64,000 nucleotides of DNA from Pseudomonas veronii (GCF_001439695.1 NZ_JYLL01000007.1:62001-126000), one strand, 5' to 3'; counted from the first letter of the stretch, positions 18,435 through 27,671 are shown. Translations and numbers: made by a program. The notes: generated by a model from the sequence alone, not told the origin.

Positions 18435-19850
18435 TTACTCCAGCGCGGCCATCGCCAGACGCTGATCCGCGCGGCGCTTGTTCTTGATCCAGTAACACAG
18501 CCCCATGAACGCCACCCACACCGGGATCGCATACACCGAGACCTGAATCCCCGGACTCATCAACATGATCACCAGGATAAACACCACGAACGCCAGGCAC
18601 AGGTAATTGCCATACGGATACCACAGCGCCTTGAACAACGGTACCTGGCCGGTGCGGTTCATGTGCTGGCGGAACTTGAAATGGGAGAAGCTGATCATCG
18701 CCCAGTTGATCACCAGCGTGGCCACCACCAGCGACATCAGCAGTTCCAGCGCGTGTTGCGGGACCAGGTAATTCATCAGCACCGCCACCAGGGTGATCGC
18801 CGCCGAGGCGAGGATCGAGCGCACCGGCACGCCGCGCTTGTCGATCTTCGCCAACACCCGCGGCGCGTCGCCCTGCTCGGCCATGCCCAGCAGCATGCGG
18901 CTGTTGCAGTAGGTGCCGCTGTTGTACACCGACAGCGCGGCGGTCAGCACCACAAAGTTGAGGATATGCGCGGCAGTGTTGCTGCCGAGCATCGAGAACA
19001 CCTGCACGAACGGGCTGCCGCTATAAGCATCGCCGGACGCATTGAGGGTCGCCAGCAGGCTGTCCCACGGCGTCAGCGACAACAGCACCACCAGGGCGCC
19101 GATGTAGAAGATCAGAATGCGGTAGATCACCTGATTGATCGCCTTGGGGATCACGGTGCGTGGCTGGTCGGCTTCGGCCGCGGTAAAGCCGAGCATTTCC
19201 AGGCCGCCGAACGAGAACATGATGAGCGCCATGGCCATCACCAACCCACCGACACCGTGGGGGAAGAAGCCGCCGTGTTCCCACAGGTTACTCACCGAGG
19301 CTTGCGGGCCGCCGCTGCCGCTGACCAGCAGGTAGCTGCCCAGGGCGATCATGCCGACGATGGCCACCACCTTGATGATGGCGAACCAGAACTCAGCCTC
19401 GCCGAAGACTTTGACGTTGGCCAGGTTGATCAGGTTGATCAACACGAAAAACGCCGCCGCCGACACCCAGGTCGGAATCTCCGGCCACCAGTAATGCACG
19501 TATTTGCCGACAGCCGTCAGCTCCGACATGCCCACCAGGATGTACAGAATCCAGCAGTTCCAGCCCGACAGGAAGCCGGCGAAACCGCCCCAGTATTTGT
19601 GGGCAAAGTGGCTGAAGGAACCGGCTACCGGCTCTTCGACGATCATTTCGCCGAGTTGGCGCATGATCATGAAGGCAATGAAGCCGCAGATGGCATAGCC
19701 CAGGATCATCGACGGGCCGGCGGATTTGAGCACCCCGGCCGAGCCCAGGAACAGGCCGGTGCCGATGGCACCACCGAGGGCGATCAACTGGATATGACGG
19801 TTTTTCAGGCCACGTTTCAGTTCGCCTGAAGAGGAATCGGGTCCACTCAT
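18435..19850 (-). CDS. aroP: Aromatic amino acid permease, AroP-like (APC superfamily)
   Basis: This 471-residue, 12-helix transporter closely follows the AroP/PheP pattern: LKRGLKNRHIQLIALGGAIG at the N-terminus, EEPVAGSFSHFA, SFGGLEMLGFTAAEADQP and YNSGTYCNSRMLLGMA. It should import phenylalanine, tyrosine and/or tryptophan by proton symport. ATG 19850 is chosen; an in-frame TTG six codons upstream is possible but lacks better spacing. Related GABA, proline or histidine permeases share the fold, so the exact substrate is inferred. Confidence 0.85.
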   Translation of the reverse strand: MSGPDSSSGELKRGLKNRHIQLIALGGAIGTGLFLGSAGVLKSAGPSMILGYAICGFIAFMIMRQLGEMIVEEPVAGSFSHFAHKYWGGFAGFLSGWNCWILYILVGMSELTAVGKYVHYWWPEIPTWVSAAAFFVLINLINLANVKVFGEAEFWFAIIKVVAIVGMIALGSYLLVSGSGGPQASVSNLWEHGGFFPHGVGGLVMAMALIMFSFGGLEMLGFTAAEADQPRTVIPKAINQVIYRILIFYIGALVVLLSLTPWDSLLATLNASGDAYSGSPFVQVFSMLGSNTAAHILNFVVLTAALSVYNSGTYCNSRMLLGMAEQGDAPRVLAKIDKRGVPVRSILASAAITLVAVLMNYLVPQHALELLMSLVVATLVINWAMISFSHFKFRQHMNRTGQVPLFKALWYPYGNYLCLAFVVFILVIMLMSPGIQVSVYAIPVWVAFMGLCYWIKNKRRADQRLAMAALE

Positions 19851-20498
19851 GAAAAGGCTCTCACGCAAGGTTTGATGATGTTGAATGCAGGTTGCTGCCT
19901 TGATGTGCGACTCAAGCAGCGCCGCTCAAACCCCAGCGCAGGCACCAGGAATACAGCGTCGTTCTATCGGTCATGCGTCACCTGTTTGTTTTTATCTGTG
20001 ACGAAATCGAACCCGTCTGGCTCGTGGCCAGGCGGAGTGATCAGGGTGGATTAACCCTGAGGTCTTGGCCTTTTGCGCGGTTACGCAAGGGGGTCACAGT
20101 AAAACGCGGCGCATTGTACACCGCTCGACCGCTTGCGGACGGCCCTGGCGAGCATCCGCGACAATCTGTCAGGTATTCCTTACAGCGCGGTGCCGGCCCG
20201 GTACCGCAGGCCTTTTGCGTAAATCAATCGTTACAACGCGGAAAATCGGCGTTACACCCAGCCAGTATCTGTCAGTTCACAAAAAATTGGCGGTAGGACA
20301 TATCCGAACACTCGCCTGCCCCAGTGCGCTGTTTTGCATGGGGAAAAAATGGCGCGCCAAAAACAGAACAAAAAATCCAAATGAGACCGTGTCAATAAAA
20401 TTTTTGCATTCCGAAACACTCTCACCTAGGTTCTTTCACTTGCCCTGCGAAGCCCGCGGGTAAGCCGTTCTCAAACAACGTCCTCTAGGAGATACACC
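19851..20498 (+). other. 648-bp non-coding region
   Basis: No convincing gene is seen. The right half is AT-richer than its surroundings (20230-20440) and holds two CGTTACA repeats near 20230 and 20256 and the promoter candidate at 20404-20432. It separates the divergent permease and the acidic-peptide gene, so it probably carries regulation for both. Confidence 0.6.
20404..20432 (+). promoter_or_regulatory. Sigma70-like promoter for the 45-residue peptide gene
   Basis: TTGCAT (20404-20409), a 17-bp spacer and TAGGTT (20427-20432) lie 66 bp before the peptide ATG. The fit to the -35/-10 consensus is fair. Confidence 0.4.
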
Positions 20499-20636
20499 AT
20501 GCAAGCACTGGAAAACGACCTGGAAACCGAACTGCAACTTGACGATTGGTTTGAAGCGCCGACCCATGAGGCCGCCGTTGAAATGATGCAAGCCGATGCC
20601 GTGGTGCCTTTTGGCACCGCGATGTGGCCGTTCTAA
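20499..20636 (+). CDS. 45-residue acidic peptide, candidate modified-peptide precursor
   Basis: ATG 20499 has AGGAG 7 bases upstream and opens a 45-codon frame. The peptide has ten Asp/Glu, one His and no Lys or Arg. Its first 33 residues look like a helical acidic leader (LETELQLDDWFE, HEAAVEMMQADA). The last twelve change character to VVPFGTAMWPF-stop, hydrophobic and aromatic. That split between a charged leader and a distinct C-terminal core is the organisation of ribosomally made, modified peptides. A metallopeptidase-like gene follows 73 bp downstream on the same strand. I do not recognise the family; a regulatory or structural small protein is the alternative. Confidence 0.7.
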   Translation: MQALENDLETELQLDDWFEAPTHEAAVEMMQADAVVPFGTAMWPF

Positions 20637-20709
20637 CCCCCGGCAGGCATCCGGCAGGCGCAGTGCGCTGCGCCTGCCCCCTTACCCAAGGCACACAAGG
20701 ACACCCGTC

Positions 20710-21669
20710 ATGGACAAGGCCCGCGCCGTCGAACACTTTCTCTACTACCTCGCCCACCATCCGGCCCTCAGCGGCTTGAGCCGGCCGACTGTGCTGCTGG
20801 GCCATACCGAACGCTACGAGGCGATTGCCCAGGCGATCAGCCTCGGCAGCGCCGCCCGCTTCAACTTCCAGGTGCAGCGCCTGGACCTGGCCGCCAGCGA
20901 CACCCTGGCCGAAGCCATCGAAACCTGCGACCTGTACCTGTTTTTCTACGACGCCTCGACCCTGCCCAACCCCCGCGCCGAAGGCCCGGACTTTATCCGC
21001 GCGTTGCATGGCGTAATGGCCGAGCACTGGAAAAAATCCCTGCTGTTCAAGGACTACGGCGACTACTTCTACGACACCTTCAGCGTCGAGCCGCAACGCA
21101 TCGCCGACCTCAACGCCACGCTGATCCGGCGCATGTCCCAGGCCTCGGTGCTGAGCTTCAGCGATCGGCACGGCTCACGCCTGCGAGCACCGCTGAGCAG
21201 CATCAAGAAGTGGACCAATATCAACGGCATCGGCAACCACGACCTGGCCCCCGGCGAGATCGCCACCCACAGCGAAGCCATCAACGGCCAGGTGCGGTTT
21301 GTCGGCACCTTCCTCAGCACCATCCCCTTCGCACGCAAATATGGCGTGCTGCAATCACCGCTGGAGCTGTGGATCGAAAACTCGACCATCTGCAGTGTGG
21401 CCAGCGACGTTCCGGGGCTGGCGGACGATTTCAACAAGTACCTGAACGCCAACCCATCGAACCGCCGCGTGGAGGAACTGGGGATCGGTACCAATGAAGG
21501 GGTCAAGGATCTGTATGCGCGCAACGCCGGGTTCGAGGAGCGTCACTGCGGCCTGCACCTTGGGTTGGGTGGCGGGCAGAAAGGCAGTCATCACCTGGAT
21601 TTGATCTTCGCCAGCGGGGTGTTGGCGCTGGATGACAAGCCGGTGTTCGATGGCACCTTTGCGTTCTGA
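20710..21669 (+). CDS. M29-like (AmpS/aminopeptidase T) metallopeptidase homologue
   Basis: The product has 319 residues, shorter than typical M29 aminopeptidases (about 410). The C-terminal part keeps the M29 pattern of metal-binding residues: Glu in EELGIGTNEGV, His in CGLHLGLGGG, then His and Asp in GSHHLDLIFASG. The N-terminal half is an alpha/beta domain with FFYDASTLPN and does not show a signal peptide, so the protein is cytoplasmic. Start ATG 20710 has AAGGA 8 bases upstream. It is co-directional with the 45-residue peptide gene and shares its terminator, which suggests that it could trim or process that peptide. This link is inference. Confidence 0.75.
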   Translation: MDKARAVEHFLYYLAHHPALSGLSRPTVLLGHTERYEAIAQAISLGSAARFNFQVQRLDLAASDTLAEAIETCDLYLFFYDASTLPNPRAEGPDFIRALHGVMAEHWKKSLLFKDYGDYFYDTFSVEPQRIADLNATLIRRMSQASVLSFSDRHGSRLRAPLSSIKKWTNINGIGNHDLAPGEIATHSEAINGQVRFVGTFLSTIPFARKYGVLQSPLELWIENSTICSVASDVPGLADDFNKYLNANPSNRRVEELGIGTNEGVKDLYARNAGFEERHCGLHLGLGGGQKGSHHLDLIFASGVLALDDKPVFDGTFAF

Positions 21670-21677
21670 TCAGATCC

Positions 21678-21710
21678 AACTGTGGGAGGGGCTTGCTCCC
21701 TCCCACAGTT
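21678..21710. repeat. REP palindrome (tgtgggaggg family)
   Basis: Arms aactgtgggaggg (21678-21690) and ccctcccacagtt (21698-21710) flank the loop gcttgct. Same core as the REP elements at 44.7 and 48.6 kb. Confidence 0.9.
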
Positions 21711-21736
21711 GATGGCATTGCAAATGCAGATCCAAA

Positions 21737-21765
21737 AAAAACGCCAACCCGAGGGTTGGCGTTTT
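21737..21765. terminator. Bidirectional terminator between the M29-like gene and rluB
   Basis: acgccaaccc and gggttggcgt pair around GA, with A residues before and T residues after, so it can end transcription from both sides. Confidence 0.92.
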
Positions 21766-21780
21766 TATGCAGCGCTTACA

Positions 21781-23025
21781 TCACTGCGGTTTCTTGCGAC
21801 CAAAACCCGGGCGCTGACCGGAACCGGCCGGCGCGCCACGGCGCTTGCCCGACGGCTCGTCCGCCACCAGTTTCAGGCTTGGGCGCTTGTTCGGCGCGGG
21901 CTTGGCTGGGCGCTTGGTGCTGGCGTTGTCGGCCGGGCGACCTGCGGGCGCACCGCGACCGGCTTCACCGCGATTACCGCGACCACCGCTTGGCGCTTCG
22001 CCACGGCCGGCAGGACGCGGCGTGCGTGGCGCACGTTCGCCTTCCTGACGCGATGGCGCGGTTGGACGACGTTCGCCTTCAATGTGCGGCTCACGGGAAA
22101 TCCGCCCGCCGGTAGCCGGTGCATCCAGCGCCGGGCGCAGGGTGCGGGCAACGCGTTCGGTGCGAGCCACCGGGCGCGACGATTTACGCTGCATGCGTTC
22201 GAGCTTGTCTTTGCTCTTGGCGTTCATCTGCGGCATCGCGACCGGCGTCAGGCCGACTTCGGCGCTGAGGATGTCGACTTCGTACTGGCTCATTTCGCGC
22301 CAGCGGCCCATCGGCAGGTCGGAGTTGAGAAACACCGGACCGAAGCGCACGCGCTTCAGGCGGCTGACCACCAGGCCCTGGGATTCCCACAGGCGACGCA
22401 CTTCACGGTTACGACCTTCCATCACCACGCAGTGGTACCAGTGGTTGAAACCTTCGCCGCCGGGTGCTTGCTTGATGTCGGTGAACTTGGCCGGGCCGTC
22501 TTCGAGGACGACGCCCGCTTTCAAGCGTTCGATCATCTCGTCATCGACTTCACCACGCACACGCACGGCGTATTCGCGGTCCATCTCGTAGGACGGGTGC
22601 ATCAAGCGGTTGGCCAGCTCACCGTCGGTGGTGAACATCAGCAAGCCGGTGGTGTTGATGTCGAGACGGCCGATGTTGATCCAACGGCCTTCTTTGGGCT
22701 TTGGCATCTTGTCGAACACGGTCGGACGGCCTTCCGGGTCGTCACGGGTGCAGATCTCGCCATCGGGCTTGTTGTACATGATCACGCGGCGCACCGATTC
22801 GGCGGCCTCTTCACGCTTGATGACCTTGCCATCAATGGTGATTGCATCGTGCAGGTCGACGCGCTGGCCGAGGGTGGCCTCGACGCCGTTGACCTTGATG
22901 CGCTTCTGGGTGATCCAGGCTTCGACGTCGCGGCGCGAGCCCACGCCGATACGCGCCAGCACCTTTTGCAGTTTTTCGCCTGCTGGGCCGATTTCCTGGC
23001 TGTCGTTCTGGTCTTTGTCGTTCAT
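21781..23025 (-). CDS. rluB: 23S rRNA pseudouridine(2605) synthase RluB
   Basis: RluB is 414 residues long. An S4 RNA-binding domain (about 18-75, KLQKVLARIGVGSRRDVEAWI) precedes the RsuA-type catalytic domain, whose active-site Asp lies in IGRLDINTTGLLMFT near residue 120. It isomerises U2605 in helix 93 of 23S rRNA. The C-terminal 140 residues are a low-complexity Arg/Gly/Pro/Ala-rich tail, typical of pseudomonad RluB. The start ATG 23025 has GGGAGG upstream; longer in-frame extensions do not resemble the family. Confidence 0.93.
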   Translation of the reverse strand: MNDKDQNDSQEIGPAGEKLQKVLARIGVGSRRDVEAWITQKRIKVNGVEATLGQRVDLHDAITIDGKVIKREEAAESVRRVIMYNKPDGEICTRDDPEGRPTVFDKMPKPKEGRWINIGRLDINTTGLLMFTTDGELANRLMHPSYEMDREYAVRVRGEVDDEMIERLKAGVVLEDGPAKFTDIKQAPGGEGFNHWYHCVVMEGRNREVRRLWESQGLVVSRLKRVRFGPVFLNSDLPMGRWREMSQYEVDILSAEVGLTPVAMPQMNAKSKDKLERMQRKSSRPVARTERVARTLRPALDAPATGGRISREPHIEGERRPTAPSRQEGERAPRTPRPAGRGEAPSGGRGNRGEAGRGAPAGRPADNASTKRPAKPAPNKRPSLKLVADEPSGKRRGAPAGSGQRPGFGRKKPQ

Positions 23026-23206
23026 CTTAAGCACCTCCCGGTGGGTCGATTCAGGCGTGGCCTGAAGAGTGTTGAAAGCGGGGCTTTGGCCGAATACATC
23101 GGCAAAGGGTCGCGAATCATACGCGCATGGCGCGCGTTGCGCATCAGAGGCTAGTCGATAAGTGCCGAGTCGGTGGTTTTTCCGCCGACCGGTGGTGCCC
23201 ACCGGC

Positions 23207-23306
23207 TGTAGGAGCGAGCTTGCTCGCGAATATCGTCAACGATAACGCGGGGAATCTGGTTGTCTGCGGTGCTCTTGGGTTTTTCGCGAGCAAGCTCGCT
23301 CCTACA
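23207..23306. repeat. REP pair, tgtaggagcgagcttgctcgcg family
   Basis: Two inverted copies of TGTAGGAGCGAGCTTGCTCG lie about 50 bp apart, reading in from 23207 and out to 23306. Each copy can also fold on itself. It sits between rluB and scpB. Confidence 0.9.
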
Positions 23307-23315
23307 AGGTGGGCG

Positions 23316-24242
23316 TCAGTCGTCGAGCTGGCGGCGCTCGGCCTCGATGGCTTCGGCCAGGGCACGGGCTTCGTCCTCTTCGTCGCTCAGCGGCGGCTGT
23401 TCGAGGGCGGCGACGGCAGCCAGGAGTTTTTCGCGGGCTTGGGCGACGCCGAGAATGTCTTCCTCAGGTTCCGCTTCGGGCTCTGGCTCGACTTCAACAT
23501 TCACCTGACTTTCGGGCTCGGCCGCGCCATCACGCAGCAAGTCATCGAAGTCGGTCTTGATCCCCTGCTCCATGTCGTCCAGTTCCAGCAACAAGGTATG
23601 GAAACTGGTTTCGTCCTTCGGTTCTTCCGGCTCGGCCGTGGCATCGGCCAGTTCCTGCAGGCTCGCCGGGACCGGGGCGTCGTCGAAGTCGAGTTCCGGC
23701 TCGGTTTCCATCTCGCGCAATTCGGCCAAGGGCGGCAGGTCGTCGAGGTTTTTCAGGTTGAAGTGGTCGAGGAACACCTTGGTGGTGGCGAACATCGCCG
23801 GTTTGCCGGGCACGTCGCGGTAACCGACGATGCGAATCCACTCGCGCTCCAGCAACGTCTTGACGATATGGCTGTTGACCGCCACACCGCGCACGTCCTC
23901 GATTTCACCGCGAGTGATCGGCTGGCGATAGGCGATCAGCGCCATGGTTTCCAGCATCGCCCGGGAATAACGTTGCGGGCGTTCTTCCCACAAGCGGCCG
24001 ACCCATGGGGAAAACTTCTCACGTATCTGCAGGCGATAACCCGACGCCACTTCGCGCAGTTCAAAGGCGCGGCCGTCGCAGGACTTGCGCAGGATCTCCA
24101 GGGCTTTCTTGAAGACCGGCGGTTCAGGACGTTCGGCCTCTTCAAAGAGTTCGAACAGGCGCTCCAGGGATTGCGGCTTACCCGAGGCCAGAAGAAAGGC
24201 CTCCAGCAGCGGGGCCAGTTCGCGGGGTTCAGTCAGATTCAT
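23316..24242 (-). CDS. scpB: Segregation and condensation protein B (ScpB)
   Basis: ScpB is a 308-residue dimeric winged-helix subunit of the SMC-ScpAB condensin, which compacts and segregates the chromosome. Recognisable segments are LLEAFLLASGKPQSLERLFELF, YSRAMLETMALIAYRQPITRGEIEDVRGVAVN and GKPAMFATTKVFLDHFNLKNLDDLPPL. The last 110 residues form an acidic low-complexity tail, longer than in Gram-positive ScpB but usual in Pseudomonas. It follows scpA by 12 bp in the yciO-scpA-scpB operon. Confidence 0.95.
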   Translation of the reverse strand: MNLTEPRELAPLLEAFLLASGKPQSLERLFELFEEAERPEPPVFKKALEILRKSCDGRAFELREVASGYRLQIREKFSPWVGRLWEERPQRYSRAMLETMALIAYRQPITRGEIEDVRGVAVNSHIVKTLLEREWIRIVGYRDVPGKPAMFATTKVFLDHFNLKNLDDLPPLAELREMETEPELDFDDAPVPASLQELADATAEPEEPKDETSFHTLLLELDDMEQGIKTDFDDLLRDGAAEPESQVNVEVEPEPEAEPEEDILGVAQAREKLLAAVAALEQPPLSDEEDEARALAEAIEAERRQLDD

Positions 24243-24254
24243 CGATTCAGCTCG

Positions 24255-25073
24255 TTATTCGGCTCGCGCCCGCACGTGGATAGCCGCAAAAGGCTCATTC
24301 TGGACCAGCTCGACCAAGGATTCCTTGACCAGCTCAAGGATCGCCATAAAGGTCACCACCACCCCCAGGCGCCCCTCTTCGGCGGTGAACAGCTCGACAA
24401 ACGGCACAAAACCGCCGCCTTTGAGGCGTTCGAGCACATCGCTCATGCGCTCGCGGGTCGACAACGCCTCGCGGCTGACCTGGTGGTGTTCAAACATGTC
24501 GCCACGGCGCAGTACCTCGGCCATCGACATCAGCAACTCTTCCAGGCTCACGTCCGGCAACAGCTTGCGCGCCCGGGCTTCCGGCGCATCGAGCTTGGGC
24601 ACCACCACATCGCGGCCCACGCGGCTGAGGCCGTCGATGCCTTCGGCGGCGGCCTTGAAGCGTTCGTACTCCTGCAGGCGTCGGATCAGTTCGGCGCGCG
24701 GGTCGTCCTCTTCGGCCTCGATCGTCTCCGAGCGCGGCAACAGCATGCGCGACTTGATCTCGGCGAGCATCGCGGCCATCACCAGGTACTCGGCGGCCAG
24801 TTCCAGGCGCACCGACTGCATCAGCTCGACATAGCCCATGTACTGGCGGGTGATTTCCGCCACCGGGATGTCGAGGATGTTGATGTTCTGCTTGCGAATC
24901 AGGTACAGCAGCAAGTCCAGCGGGCCTTCGAAGGCCTCGAGGAACACTTCCAGGGCATCCGGCGGGATGTACAGGTCCAGCGGCATTTCCATGACCGCCT
25001 GGCCATACACCATGGCAAACGGCAGTTCCTGCTGGGCGCCGGCCTGGCTGTCGACGGTTTCCACGGCCGACAT
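24255..25073 (-). CDS. scpA: Segregation and condensation protein A (ScpA)
   Basis: ScpA is the 272-residue kleisin that bridges the two SMC heads. The N-terminal signature FEGPLDLLLYLIRKQNINILDIPVAEITRQYMGYV is followed by AAEYLVMAAMLAEIKSRMLLPR, and a C-terminal winged helix (about 195-270) should bind the SMC cap. Its ATG directly follows the yciO TGA (stop and start abut at 25073/25074), so translation is probably coupled. Confidence 0.95.
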   Translation of the reverse strand: MSAVETVDSQAGAQQELPFAMVYGQAVMEMPLDLYIPPDALEVFLEAFEGPLDLLLYLIRKQNINILDIPVAEITRQYMGYVELMQSVRLELAAEYLVMAAMLAEIKSRMLLPRSETIEAEEDDPRAELIRRLQEYERFKAAAEGIDGLSRVGRDVVVPKLDAPEARARKLLPDVSLEELLMSMAEVLRRGDMFEHHQVSREALSTRERMSDVLERLKGGGFVPFVELFTAEEGRLGVVVTFMAILELVKESLVELVQNEPFAAIHVRARAE

Positions 25074-25703
25074 TCAGGCCTCGGCCATAAACGGCGCGGG
25101 GTCGCCGCAGCCGACGCGGATCACTTCAGGGTCGCCGTCGGCCAGGTTGATCACGGTGGATGCCTTGCCGCCGCCGAAACCACCGTCGATGATCAGGTCG
25201 ACGTGTTTTTCCAGCAGTTGGCGCATTTCGTAGGGGTCTTCCAGCGGTTCAGTGGCGCCGGGCATGATCAGCGACACGCTCATCAGCGGCTCGCCCAACT
25301 CGGCCAGCAGCGCCAGGGCAATCGGGTGTTCCGGCACGCGCAGGCCGATGGTGCGCTTCTTCGGATGCAGCAGCAGGCGCGGCACTTCGCGGGTGGCGTT
25401 GAGAATAAAGGTGTACGGCCCCGGCGTGTGGGCCTTGAGCAGGCGGAAGGTGCCGGTGTCGACCTTGGCGAACAGGCCCAGTTGGGACAGGTCGCTGCAG
25501 ATCAGCGCGAAGTTGTGCTTGTCGTCCAACTGACGCAGGCGTCTGACACGCTCGACCGCGTTTTTGTCGCCGATCTGACAACCGATGGCGTAGGACGAAT
25601 CCGTTGGATAGATCACCACGCCACCGGCGCGAATGATCTCCACAGCCTGCTTGATCAGGCGTGGCTGAGGGTTTTCCGGATGAATCTGGAAGAATTGACT
25701 CAC
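25074..25703 (-). CDS. yciO: YrdC/Sua5-domain protein, YciO type
   Basis: The 209-residue protein is a single YrdC/Sua5 domain without the extra C-terminal Sua5 domain. Visible motifs are GGVVIYPTDSSYAIGC, KHNFALICSDLSQLG, TPGPYTFILNATREVPR and TIGLRVPEHPI. The fold binds ATP and tRNA in L-threonylcarbamoyladenylate synthases (TsaC/TsaC2); the YciO branch is related, but its role in t6A synthesis is less clear. GTG 25703 is chosen since it gives the conserved start SQFFQIHPENPQPRLI. It heads the scpA-scpB transcript. Confidence 0.87.
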   Translation of the reverse strand: MSQFFQIHPENPQPRLIKQAVEIIRAGGVVIYPTDSSYAIGCQIGDKNAVERVRRLRQLDDKHNFALICSDLSQLGLFAKVDTGTFRLLKAHTPGPYTFILNATREVPRLLLHPKKRTIGLRVPEHPIALALLAELGEPLMSVSLIMPGATEPLEDPYEMRQLLEKHVDLIIDGGFGGGKASTVINLADGDPEVIRVGCGDPAPFMAEA

Positions 25704-25716
25704 GTGCTCTACCTGT

Positions 25717-26580
25717 TCAGACGGTGGCAATAATGGGGTCATGCTTGAATCGCCCCCACAAAAGCGGCAAGTCTTCCGGGACCGGGCGATATTCGCCGAT
25801 CTCGGACCAGCCGCCTGGGCCATGAAAGTCACTGCCGGCGCTGACCAGCAGACCAAATTCGCGGGCAAGAATCGCCAGGCTGCCAACCTGTTCGGCGGGT
25901 TGATGCCCGTTGACCACTTCAATTGCGTGGCCGCCCGCACCAATATAGTCGCCAATCAGCTTGCGACGCTTGCTGCGGGTGAAATCGTAATGCCAGGGAT
26001 GTGCCAGGCTGACCCAGGCCCCGGAGGCCCGCAGGGTCTCGACGGTGTCGTCCAAGGTCGGCCAGTGCTGCTTGACGTCGCCCAGCTTGCCGGCGCCCAG
26101 CCATTTGCGAAAGGCTTCGGCGCGGTCCCGGACAAACCCTTCGCGCACCATCCAATCGGCGAAATGCGGCCGGGCCGGTGCGTTGCCGCTGTCGCCCAGC
26201 TCCTGCTGGATGGCCCGGGCGCCGTCGAGGGCGTTGGACATGCCTTTGAGGCCGAGCTTGCGGCTTATTTCTTCGGAGCGCAGCCAGCGGCCATCGCGCA
26301 ATTGGGCGATGGCCTCCACCAGCGGCGGGGCTTTCTGGTCGAAACCGTAGCCAAGCACATGAATGGTGGCGCCACCCCAGGTGCAGGACAATTCCACGCC
26401 GTTGACCAGTTGCATGCCCAGGGCCTGGGCGGCTTCGCGGGCTTCGTCGAGGCCTTCGAGGGTATCGTGGTCGGTCAACGACAGGACTCGCACGCCTTTT
26501 TCAAACGCACGCGCAACCAGCACCGCGGGCGCCAGGGCGCCATCGGAGGCCGTGCTGTGGCAGTGCAAATCAACATTCAC
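25717..26580 (-). CDS. PHP-domain phosphoesterase (RNase AM/YciV-like)
   Basis: This 287-residue enzyme carries the metal-binding motifs of the PHP superfamily: DLHCHSTASDG at the N-terminus, SLTDHDTLEG near 40, SLAHPWHY, and SAGSDFHGPG near the C-terminus. E. coli YciV (RNase AM) and related enzymes dephosphorylate 3',5'-nucleoside bisphosphates (pAp) and trim the 5' ends of rRNA. The likely start is GTG 26580, giving MNVDLHCHS; an upstream ATG adds 14 residues not typical of the family. It is divergent from yciB and lies 13 bp upstream of yciO. Confidence 0.88.
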   Translation of the reverse strand: MNVDLHCHSTASDGALAPAVLVARAFEKGVRVLSLTDHDTLEGLDEAREAAQALGMQLVNGVELSCTWGGATIHVLGYGFDQKAPPLVEAIAQLRDGRWLRSEEISRKLGLKGMSNALDGARAIQQELGDSGNAPARPHFADWMVREGFVRDRAEAFRKWLGAGKLGDVKQHWPTLDDTVETLRASGAWVSLAHPWHYDFTRSKRRKLIGDYIGAGGHAIEVVNGHQPAEQVGSLAILAREFGLLVSAGSDFHGPGGWSEIGEYRPVPEDLPLLWGRFKHDPIIATV

Positions 26581-26667
26581 GGAAGTGTGTAACCTCAAGT
26601 CAGGTGGCGCTTTCGCTACCAAGGATGTTTGTTATTATGCCGCCACATCCAGCTTCTGGCTCTTACT

Positions 26668-27264
26668 GTGAAACAATTCATCGACTTCATCCCGCTGTTG
26701 CTGTTTTTCATCGTTTACAAACTCGACCCCAGGGTCATCGATCTCGCCGGCCATGAACTGACCTTCGGAGGCATCTACAGCGCCACCGCCGTGCTGATCA
26801 TCAGCTCCATCGTGGTCTACGGCGCCATCTTCATCTCCCAGCGCAAACTCGAAAAAAGCCAATGGCTGACCCTGGTCGCCTGCCTGGTCTTCGGCAGCCT
26901 GACCCTGGCCTTCCACAGCGAAACCTTCCTTAAATGGAAAGCCCCGGTGGTGAACTGGCTGTTCGCCCTGGCGTTTATCGGCAGCCACTTCGTTGGCGAC
27001 CGCCTGTTGATCAAGCGGATCATGGGCCACGCCCTGACCCTGCCGGAGCCGGTATGGACGCGCCTGAACATGGCCTGGATCGTGTTTTTCCTGTTCTGCG
27101 GCGCCGCCAACCTGTTCGTGGCCTTCACCTTCCAGGACTACTGGGTCGACTTCAAGGTGTTCGGCAGCCTGGGCATGACCGTATTGTTCCTGGTCGGCCA
27201 AGGCATCTACCTGTCGCGCCACCTGCATGACACCGACCCCACTTCGCCGAAAACCGAGGACTGA
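26668..27264 (+). CDS. yciB: Inner-membrane septation/spanning protein YciB
   Basis: YciB is a 198-residue polytopic protein with five or six helices: [19 protein letters not shown] at the N-terminus, [41 protein letters not shown] and the conserved [24 protein letters not shown]. It is needed for normal cell-envelope synthesis and division in E. coli and Shigella. The start is GTG 26668. The next gene, yciI, begins 1 bp after the stop, so the two are translated as a unit. Confidence 0.94.
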   Translation: MKQFIDFIPLLLFFIVYKLDPRVIDLAGHELTFGGIYSATAVLIISSIVVYGAIFISQRKLEKSQWLTLVACLVFGSLTLAFHSETFLKWKAPVVNWLFALAFIGSHFVGDRLLIKRIMGHALTLPEPVWTRLNMAWIVFFLFCGAANLFVAFTFQDYWVDFKVFGSLGMTVLFLVGQGIYLSRHLHDTDPTSPKTED

Positions 27265-27265
27265 C

Positions 27266-27565
27266 ATGCTCTACGCCATCATTGCCACCGACGTTGCCAA
27301 CTCGCTGGAAAAACGCCTCTCCGCGCGCCCGGCCCACGTCGAGCGCCTGAAAGTACTGCAGGCCGAAGGCCGCATCGTGTTGGCCGGCCCGCTCCCGGCG
27401 ATCGACAGCAACGACCCGGGCGACGCTGGTTTCACCGGTAGCCTGATCGTTGCCGAGTTCGCGTCCCTGGCCGATGCCCAGGCCTGGGCCAAGGCCGATC
27501 CGTATGTAGCGGCCGGCGTCTACGCGGACGTGGTGATCAAACCGTTCAAGCAAGTCCTGCCTTGA
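27266..27565 (+). CDS. yciI: YciI-family protein
   Basis: This is a 99-residue YciI-domain protein with a ferredoxin-like fold. It has [25 protein letters not shown] (the conserved His-containing helix and strand) and [32 protein letters not shown]. coli YciI was proposed as an enzyme with an Asp-His active pair; its physiological role is unclear. ATG 27266 is one base after the yciB stop, with GAGGA upstream. A hairpin follows at 27574. Confidence 0.92.
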   Translation: MLYAIIATDVANSLEKRLSARPAHVERLKVLQAEGRIVLAGPLPAIDSNDPGDAGFTGSLIVAEFASLADAQAWAKADPYVAAGVYADVVIKPFKQVLP

Positions 27566-27573
27566 CCCCGGTC

Positions 27574-27598
27574 GCGCCGAACCAATTCGGTTCGGCGC
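27574..27598 (+). terminator. Hairpin after yciI
   Basis: gcgccgaacc (27574-27583) pairs perfectly with ggttcggcgc (27589-27598) over a 5-nt loop. The U-tract is poor, so termination strength is uncertain. Confidence 0.55.
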
Positions 27599-27671
27599 AC
27601 TCCTAATTGCTCATTATTCTGGGTAACCTGCCGACAACGTTCTGAATATTCGTGTGGAATCAGGAGTTCCG

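Noticed and set aside
23207..23306. CRISPR-like repeats
   Set aside because: The repeated units in this window are REP palindromes in pairs at gene ends, not regularly spaced direct repeats; no cas gene is present.
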